A DNA stretch of 57,685 nucleotides from Gammaproteobacteria bacterium (GTDB taxonomy: Bacteria > Pseudomonadota > Gammaproteobacteria > GRL18): the NCBI GenBank assembly GCA_015231865.1, contig JADGAU010000004.1, forward strand, positions 1-57,685. The letters run 5' to 3'. This document shows, in pieces, positions 56,110 to 57,685 of this stretch. The position numbers were made by a program, and so were the translations under genes. The first letter of the stretch is position 1, and the number at the start of each line of letters is the position of its first letter. A model generated the notes under the pieces. That model was given only the letters and a program-made list of their open reading frames with translations. It had not been told where the DNA came from and made no database searches.

Positions 56110-57429
56110 TTATTTTTTAAATTTAACCTTCAAAAAATGGGTTGAGCAGGAAATACAGGGATCATAGGCTCTAACCAGCATTTCAAGTGCCATTTCAATT
56201 TCTTCTTCATTGTTATTTTGTTCCAATAATTGGGGTACTAAGACTTCAAAATCTTTTTGAATATTGGCATGATTTTGATTGGTTGGAATAATAAAATTAC
56301 TATCAAGACACAAGCCCTTATCATCATATGAATATTCATGAAACAAAATTCCTCTGGGAACTTCAACTGCAGAACTACCAGACGCAAAATATTCAGGACT
56401 AACAAGAGGTTCTGGCGCATAATCAGATTGAATTAAATCGTCTAAAATATCGATTGACTGATAAACACTATTAACAATTTCGATTACCTGAGCAAGGGTA
56501 TTTAAATAGGGGTTAGTCAGGACTTTGTTCATTGCAAGCTCAGTAGCTGCTTGCAGCGCTTTCGGATGCAAATATTGCTGATTAATATTGACACGAGCCA
56601 AAGCGCCAACCATATAGGAATCACTTTTATTTTTACAATACTTAGCCGTTGACCAGTCACTGATATATTCATTAGTGATTTGACGATATTGTTCCACCTC
56701 ATATTGTTGTTTTTCACCTAAATATAAAGACTGGACCTGACCATCATATAGAGAATAAGTCTTATTATCTGCCAATGCTATATATTCGGTGGGCCGGTCA
56801 AAGTCAGGTACTTTTTCTTTTAACGCTTTAATGGTTTGCAAAGTTTGATCAACCTCTGGCAACACCTCAATCAAGGTTTGCTGTAATTGCTTTAATTCAG
56901 AAAGTGATGGAATTTGCGTTATTCCCCCGGGAACAATTCGAGTAGGATGTGTCGTTCTACCAGCCAATAAACTCCCCCACTCATGAGCAATTCGTTTTAA
57001 ATTTAATGCCCTCTTAATCACCTCCGGCTGCACATCAAGTAATGGATAAAAGGATTTGGCCTGTAATAAATCCGGTGCAGCTAGAAGATAAACATGAAGA
57101 ATATGCGAATCAAAATTCTCAGCATGTTTTATTAATTGCCTTAGCTTTTTATTTTGCCAACTGATGTTAATACCAAGCGCCGCTTCAGTTGCTTTAACCG
57201 AAGCCAGCGTATGACCAATTGAACAAATACCACAGATACGACTAGTAATGCGCGCCACCTCAGAATAATGCCGACCACGAACCATAGACTCAAAGAAACG
57301 AGGCGCCTCACCAATTTGCCAACGGCATTGCTCTATCCTGCCATTATTAACATTAACTAAAATATTCCCATGCCCCTCTACACGAGTGACATGGTTGATA
57401 TTTATATTTACGTCTACGGTTTGTTTCAT
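56110..57429 (-). CDS. [NiFe] hydrogenase large subunit, group 3-like
   Basis: Catalytic subunit carrying the Ni-Fe centre. RVEGHGNI near the N-terminus, L1 motif RICGICSIGH (Cys66 and Cys69), and L2 motif DPCISCSTH (Cys425 and Cys428), followed by an 8-residue tail FLKVKFKK that the protease would remove. Length 439 without a signal peptide fits cytosolic bidirectional or F420/NAD(P)-linked group 3 enzymes. The expected small-subunit and electron-transfer genes are not upstream; the ORF stands at the head of its transcript with AAGGGAG about 15 bp before the ATG. Confidence 0.9.
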   Translation of the reverse strand: MKQTVDVNININHVTRVEGHGNILVNVNNGRIEQCRWQIGEAPRFFESMVRGRHYSEVARITSRICGICSIGHTLASVKATEAALGINISWQNKKLRQLIKHAENFDSHILHVYLLAAPDLLQAKSFYPLLDVQPEVIKRALNLKRIAHEWGSLLAGRTTHPTRIVPGGITQIPSLSELKQLQQTLIEVLPEVDQTLQTIKALKEKVPDFDRPTEYIALADNKTYSLYDGQVQSLYLGEKQQYEVEQYRQITNEYISDWSTAKYCKNKSDSYMVGALARVNINQQYLHPKALQAATELAMNKVLTNPYLNTLAQVIEIVNSVYQSIDILDDLIQSDYAPEPLVSPEYFASGSSAVEVPRGILFHEYSYDDKGLCLDSNFIIPTNQNHANIQKDFEVLVPQLLEQNNNEEEIEMALEMLVRAYDPCISCSTHFLKVKFKK

Positions 57430-57490
57430 TAGCTTATTAAATCTCCCTTTATGCCCTTTGGGTACAGTTCTTATAGCCCAGCACTCTAAA

Positions 57491-57586
57491 AGTTAAGTAT
57501 GTCGAATTGTGATTTTCTTATTTGCGAACTGTCTGAACGAAGTGAGTTTTCGCTAATAAGAAAATCATGATTCGGCATACTTAACT
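57491..57586. repeat. Long inverted repeat upstream of the hydrogenase gene
   Basis: Arms of about 40 bp: the left has AGTTAAGTATG and GATTTTCTTAT, the right has ATAAGAAAATC and CATACTTAACT. The middle contains GAACGAAGTGAGTTTTCGC, a REP-like sequence of a kind seen in other gammaproteobacteria (from memory). It lies 61 bp upstream of the large-subunit start, in an otherwise non-coding 256-bp region. Confidence 0.85.
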
Positions 57587-57649
57587 TGCCCCACTAATAT
57601 TGGCATTAAACATCCTAACTCCACCAACATCAACTTTCATCAAATTCGC

Positions 57650-57685
57650 CCCATAAACTCTTTTTCATAACCATCATTTTTCTCT
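57650..57685 (-). pseudogene. Truncated copy of the NirC-like cytochrome start
   Basis: The last 36 bp are identical to 54958-54993, which covers the ribosome site and first codons of the cytochrome gene on the minus strand. Here the frame reads MMVMKKSLWG and then reaches a stop after six more residues. Either a real partial duplication or a contig-end repeat; the sequence beyond the window would decide. Confidence 0.55.

Overview
The window comes from a low-GC gammaproteobacterium that oxidises sulfide. The markers are flavocytochrome c sulfide dehydrogenase (fccAB), class III polyhydroxyalkanoate synthase (phaEC), a complete type II secretion operon (gspC-N), pilTU and a V/A-type ATPase. 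Intergenic blocks of 7-bp tandem repeats include AACTGNN units (a rotation of TAACTGA), which recall repeats I remember being described from marine Beggiatoaceae. That placement is an inference, not a demonstration. I see no rRNA, tRNA, CRISPR array, phage or intact transposase gene.

Layout. 1-7.6 kb is housekeeping: hemC, a periplasmic thioredoxin-like protein, an M48 lipoprotein protease, queE, msrA, trhP, an MlaC-like protein and nadK. 7.8-10.7 kb is a sulfide-oxidation block: a tetraheme NapC/NirT-type cytochrome, then fccA and fccB, closed by a strong terminator. 10.7-26 kb runs on the plus strand: birA, coaX, an MscS-like channel, gspC to gspN, and a small lipoprotein. 26-29.3 kb holds an orphan lipoprotein, rpoH preceded by a perfect CIRCE (HrcA) operator, an unknown gene and a type IV pilin. 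29.3-35 kb is a full PHA locus: phaB, phasin, phaR and phaA on the minus strand, phaE and phaC on the plus strand, with three similar TGC-rich palindromic sites that look like PhaR operators. 35-44 kb holds an MBL hydrolase, thrC, pilU, pilT, yggS and a large MHYT hybrid sensor kinase.

44.2-54.6 kb is the most distinctive unit: nhaA overlaps the first gene of a complete nine-gene V/A-type ATPase operon in the order G/H-C-I-K-F-E-A-B-D. Its c-subunit keeps one carboxylate (E132) but appears to lack the other usual sodium ligands, so a proton-coupled enzyme paired with a Na+/H+ antiporter is the simplest reading. 54.6-57.4 kb (minus strand) holds a group 3-like [NiFe] hydrogenase large subunit, its maturation protease, an unrecognised 149-residue protein and a NirC/c55X-like cytochrome. 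No small subunit is present; the region upstream of the large subunit holds a long inverted repeat and, at the window edge, a 36-bp exact copy of the start of the cytochrome gene.

How it fits together: electrons from sulfide enter through FccAB and c-type cytochromes, and the hydrogenase may add or remove reductant. Surplus carbon is stored as PHA under PhaR control. The NhaA/V-ATPase operon probably handles ion gradients. Several small imperfect palindromic elements and 7-bp repeat arrays lie in the gene gaps, often touching stop codons, which shows active short-repeat dynamics in this genome.
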